Origin: Streptomyces misionensis | GTDB taxonomy: Bacteria > Actinomycetota > Actinomycetes > Streptomycetales > Streptomycetaceae | Length of the DNA stretch: 40,850 bases | NCBI RefSeq assembly: GCF_007896895.1 | Contig: NZ_VOGW01000061.1 | Coordinates: forward strand, 23,360-64,209 | Direction of reading: 5' to 3' | Shown: in pieces, positions 39,136-40,850 of the stretch | How the letters are laid out: each line of letters begins with the position of its first letter | How positions within the stretch are numbered: the first letter of the stretch is position 1 | Made by a program: the position numbers and the translations under genes | The notes under the pieces: generated by a model | The model's database searches: none | What the model was told of the DNA's origin: nothing | Seen by the model: only the letters and a program-made list of their open reading frames with translations

Positions 39136-39237
39136 CGTCGTCCACAAGGGCCGCGGTGGGCTGACGTCGTCCGCGGGTGCCTGGTGGGCTGACGCCGTTG
39201 CGGGCGCCTCGGTGGCCGATGCCGTCACGGAGGCGCC
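39126..39237. repeat. Four imperfect tandem repeats of about 28 bp
   Basis: Copies with core GGTGGGCTGACGTCGT start near 39126, 39155, 39183 and 39210 (spacing 27-29 bp), increasingly divergent towards the 3' end. The first contains the stop codon of the lipoprotein gene. They fill the spacer before the methyltransferase gene. There is no CRISPR-like repeat and spacer structure. Confidence 0.75.
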
Positions 39238-39296
39238 GTCCCCCGCCGGGCGTGCTCAGGCAGTCCCCGGCGGGACGCGCGGGACACAATGGGGGC

Positions 39297-40817
39297 GTGA
39301 CTCACTCCGGACCCGCCTCCCTGCCCGCCGCCGACCGGCCCGAGACCACCGCGCGCCTGCGGGACGCGCTGCTGGCCGCCTCCTTCACCGCCGACGGTCT
39401 GCTGGACCTGCTCGGCGCCCCCGCGTACGCGGCGCTGGCCCGCAGCGAGACCGTGCCCGCCCTCCGGGCGACCCGCGGCGACACGCCGCTCGAGACACTC
39501 GTACGGCTCTTCCTGCTCCAGCAGCCCGTGGCGCGGGCGCGCGTGGCCGCCGTACTCCCCGTCGAGGAGGCCGTCGAGGCCGGGTGGCTCACGCCGGTGC
39601 GCGGTGACGAGGTGGCCGCCACCGTGGACGTACGGCCGTACGGCGGTCCCGGCGGCGAGGACTGGTTCATCGTGTCCGACCTCGGGTGCGCGGTCGGCGG
39701 CGCGGGCGGCATCGGACAGCGCGCCGAGGGCGTCGTGCTCGGCGTCGGCGGCGCGTCGACCACGCTGGCCGGCATCACCGTGCGCACACCCGTCGCCTCC
39801 GCGCTGGACCTCGGCACCGGTTCCGGCATCCAGGCGCTCCACGCCTCCCGGCACGCCACGCGCGTGACGGCGACCGATCTCAATCCGCGCGCGCTGCACA
39901 TCACCGCGCTCACGCTGGCTCTCTCCGGCGCGCCCGCCGCCGAGCTGCGCGAGGGCTCGCTGTTCGGACCGGTCCGGGACGACGAGAAGTTCGACCTGAT
40001 CGTCTCCAACCCGCCCTTCGTCATCTCGCCCGGCGCGCGGCTCACCTACCGCGACGGCGGGATGGGCGGGGACGATCTGTGCCGCTCGCTCGTTCAGCAG
40101 GCGGGGGAACGGCTGAACGAGGGCGGGTTCGCGCAGTTCCTCGCGAACTGGCAGCACGTGGCGGGGGAGGACTGGCAGGACAGGCTCAGGTCGTGGGTGC
40201 CGCGCGGGTGCGACGCCTGGATCGTGCAGCGCGAGGTGCAGGACGTCACGCAGTACGCCGAGCTGTGGCTGAGGGACGCCGGGGACCACCGCGGGGACCC
40301 GGCCGAGTACCAGGCGCGGTACGACGCCTGGCTCGACGAGTTCGAGGCGCGCAAGGTCAGGGCGGTCGGCTTCGGCTGGATCACCCTGCGCAGGACGGGC
40401 GCGGCCGAGCCCTCCATCACGGTGGAGGAGTGGCCGCATCCCGTCGAGCAGCCCCTCGGGGACACCATCCGGGCCCACTTCGAACGCCTCGACTACCTCC
40501 GGGAGCACGACGACGCGGCCCTGCTCGCCAGTCACTTCCGGCTGGTCGGCGAGGTGATGCAGGAACAGGTCGGGCTGCCCGGCGCGGAGGACCCCGAGCA
40601 CGTCGTACTGCGCCAGCACCGCGGCATGCGCCGCGCCACCAAGGTGGACACGGTAGGCGCCGGTTTCGCGGGCGTGTGCGACGGCAGCCTGAGCGCCGGT
40701 CGCATCCTGGACGCCATCGCCCAGCTGATGGGCGAGGACTCCGTCCGCCTGCGCGACCGGACGCCGGCGCAGATCAGGCTGCTCGTCGAACAGGGATTCC
40801 TGGAGCCGGCGGGGTGA
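39297..40817 (+). CDS. SAM-dependent methyltransferase (HemK/PrmC-like NPPF motif)
   Basis: The 506-residue protein has an N-terminal helical domain (about residues 1-150), then a Rossmann methyltransferase core: ALDLGTGSGIQALHASRHAT (SAM-binding motif I, about residues 175-194), TATDLNPRALHITALTLAL and FDLIVSNPPFVISPG. The NPPF signature is shared by enzymes methylating the amide of Gln or exocyclic amino groups of DNA or RNA bases. The long C-terminal part (about 200 residues) has no motif that I recognise. The target is unknown. GTG 39297 lacks a Shine-Dalgarno; CACAAT ends six bases before it, suggesting leaderless translation. An ORF open to 39177 runs through the repeat region and is not favoured. 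Confidence 0.85.
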   Translation: MTHSGPASLPAADRPETTARLRDALLAASFTADGLLDLLGAPAYAALARSETVPALRATRGDTPLETLVRLFLLQQPVARARVAAVLPVEEAVEAGWLTPVRGDEVAATVDVRPYGGPGGEDWFIVSDLGCAVGGAGGIGQRAEGVVLGVGGASTTLAGITVRTPVASALDLGTGSGIQALHASRHATRVTATDLNPRALHITALTLALSGAPAAELREGSLFGPVRDDEKFDLIVSNPPFVISPGARLTYRDGGMGGDDLCRSLVQQAGERLNEGGFAQFLANWQHVAGEDWQDRLRSWVPRGCDAWIVQREVQDVTQYAELWLRDAGDHRGDPAEYQARYDAWLDEFEARKVRAVGFGWITLRRTGAAEPSITVEEWPHPVEQPLGDTIRAHFERLDYLREHDDAALLASHFRLVGEVMQEQVGLPGAEDPEHVVLRQHRGMRRATKVDTVGAGFAGVCDGSLSAGRILDAIAQLMGEDSVRLRDRTPAQIRLLVEQGFLEPAG

Positions 40818-40850
40818 GGTGACGCCGGACCTCCTCGCCGACCCCACCAC

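Noticed and set aside
39126..39237. CRISPR array
   Set aside because: Repeats are contiguous and degenerate with no unique spacers and no cas genes.
39225..40850. 541-codon minus-strand frame opposite the methyltransferase
   Set aside because: Shadow frame without domain motifs.

Overview
This is a high-GC (about 72%) actinobacterial chromosome segment, almost certainly from Streptomyces. The evidence is strong third-position G/C bias in the real genes, frequent GTG starts, and near-identical matches (recalled, not searched) to S. coelicolor WblA, Crp, BldG and HppA. It is core chromosome. I see no rRNA, tRNA, insertion sequence, phage or CRISPR.

Layout. (1) 1-5.4 kb: a partial membrane protein, an anchored metallophosphoesterase, a GatB/YqeY protein, a bifunctional penicillin-binding protein and the developmental Fe-S regulator wblA. 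(2) 5.6-10.5 kb: a pair of ArsA-like anion ATPases on the minus strand, then a plus-strand run of DUF4177, RidA, Nudix and metallo-beta-lactamase-fold genes. (3) 10.5-17.3 kb: a nucleotidyltransferase, crp, endonuclease III, a CoA-type Nudix hydrolase, a MarP-like membrane serine protease, an epoxide-hydrolase-like enzyme and a holin-like membrane protein. (4) 17.3-25.9 kb: nhaA, acsA, a deacetylase-fold lipoprotein, a CooC/MinD-like ATPase, a degenerate Fic protein and a membrane-anchored HAD phosphatase. (5) 25.9-31.7 kb: the 6C small RNA, a cluster of DnaA-box-like sites, an ssd/CpaE-like septum regulator and a compact Tad pilus/secretion operon (ATPase, two membrane-platform proteins, DUF4244 pilin-like protein, two TadE-like pseudopilins). 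(6) 32-40.8 kb: an MrfA/Hrq1-type helicase head-to-head with bldG, the BldG-associated anti-sigma factor, the proton-pumping pyrophosphatase hppA, a lipoprotein and a methyltransferase.

From memory, the order metallophosphoesterase, PBP, whiB4/wblA, ArsA pair, DUF4177, RidA, MBL, crp, nth, Nudix, marP, ephE, holin-like, acs, HAD, 6C RNA, ssd, tad cluster, helicase matches the Mycobacterium tuberculosis Rv3683-to-Rv3649 region. The backbone is therefore old and conserved across Actinobacteria. Genes not in my recollection of that list (nhaA, the deacetylase-fold lipoprotein, the CooC-like/Fic pair, bldG and its partner) would be the lineage-specific part.

Theme: envelope growth (PBP, protease, Tad), redox and cAMP sensing (WblA, Crp), septation (Ssd, 6C, DnaA boxes) and developmental sigma-factor control (BldG and its anti-sigma partner). 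The strongest leads for something undescribed are the DnaA-box cluster between the 6C RNA and ssd, the degenerate Fic protein divergent from a CooC-like ATPase, the histone-H1-like tail on endonuclease III, the calcium-loop motif in the NhaA tail, and a 13-bp AT-rich element shared by the nhaA and lipoprotein upstream regions. All functions are inferred by reading. No search or structure prediction was run.
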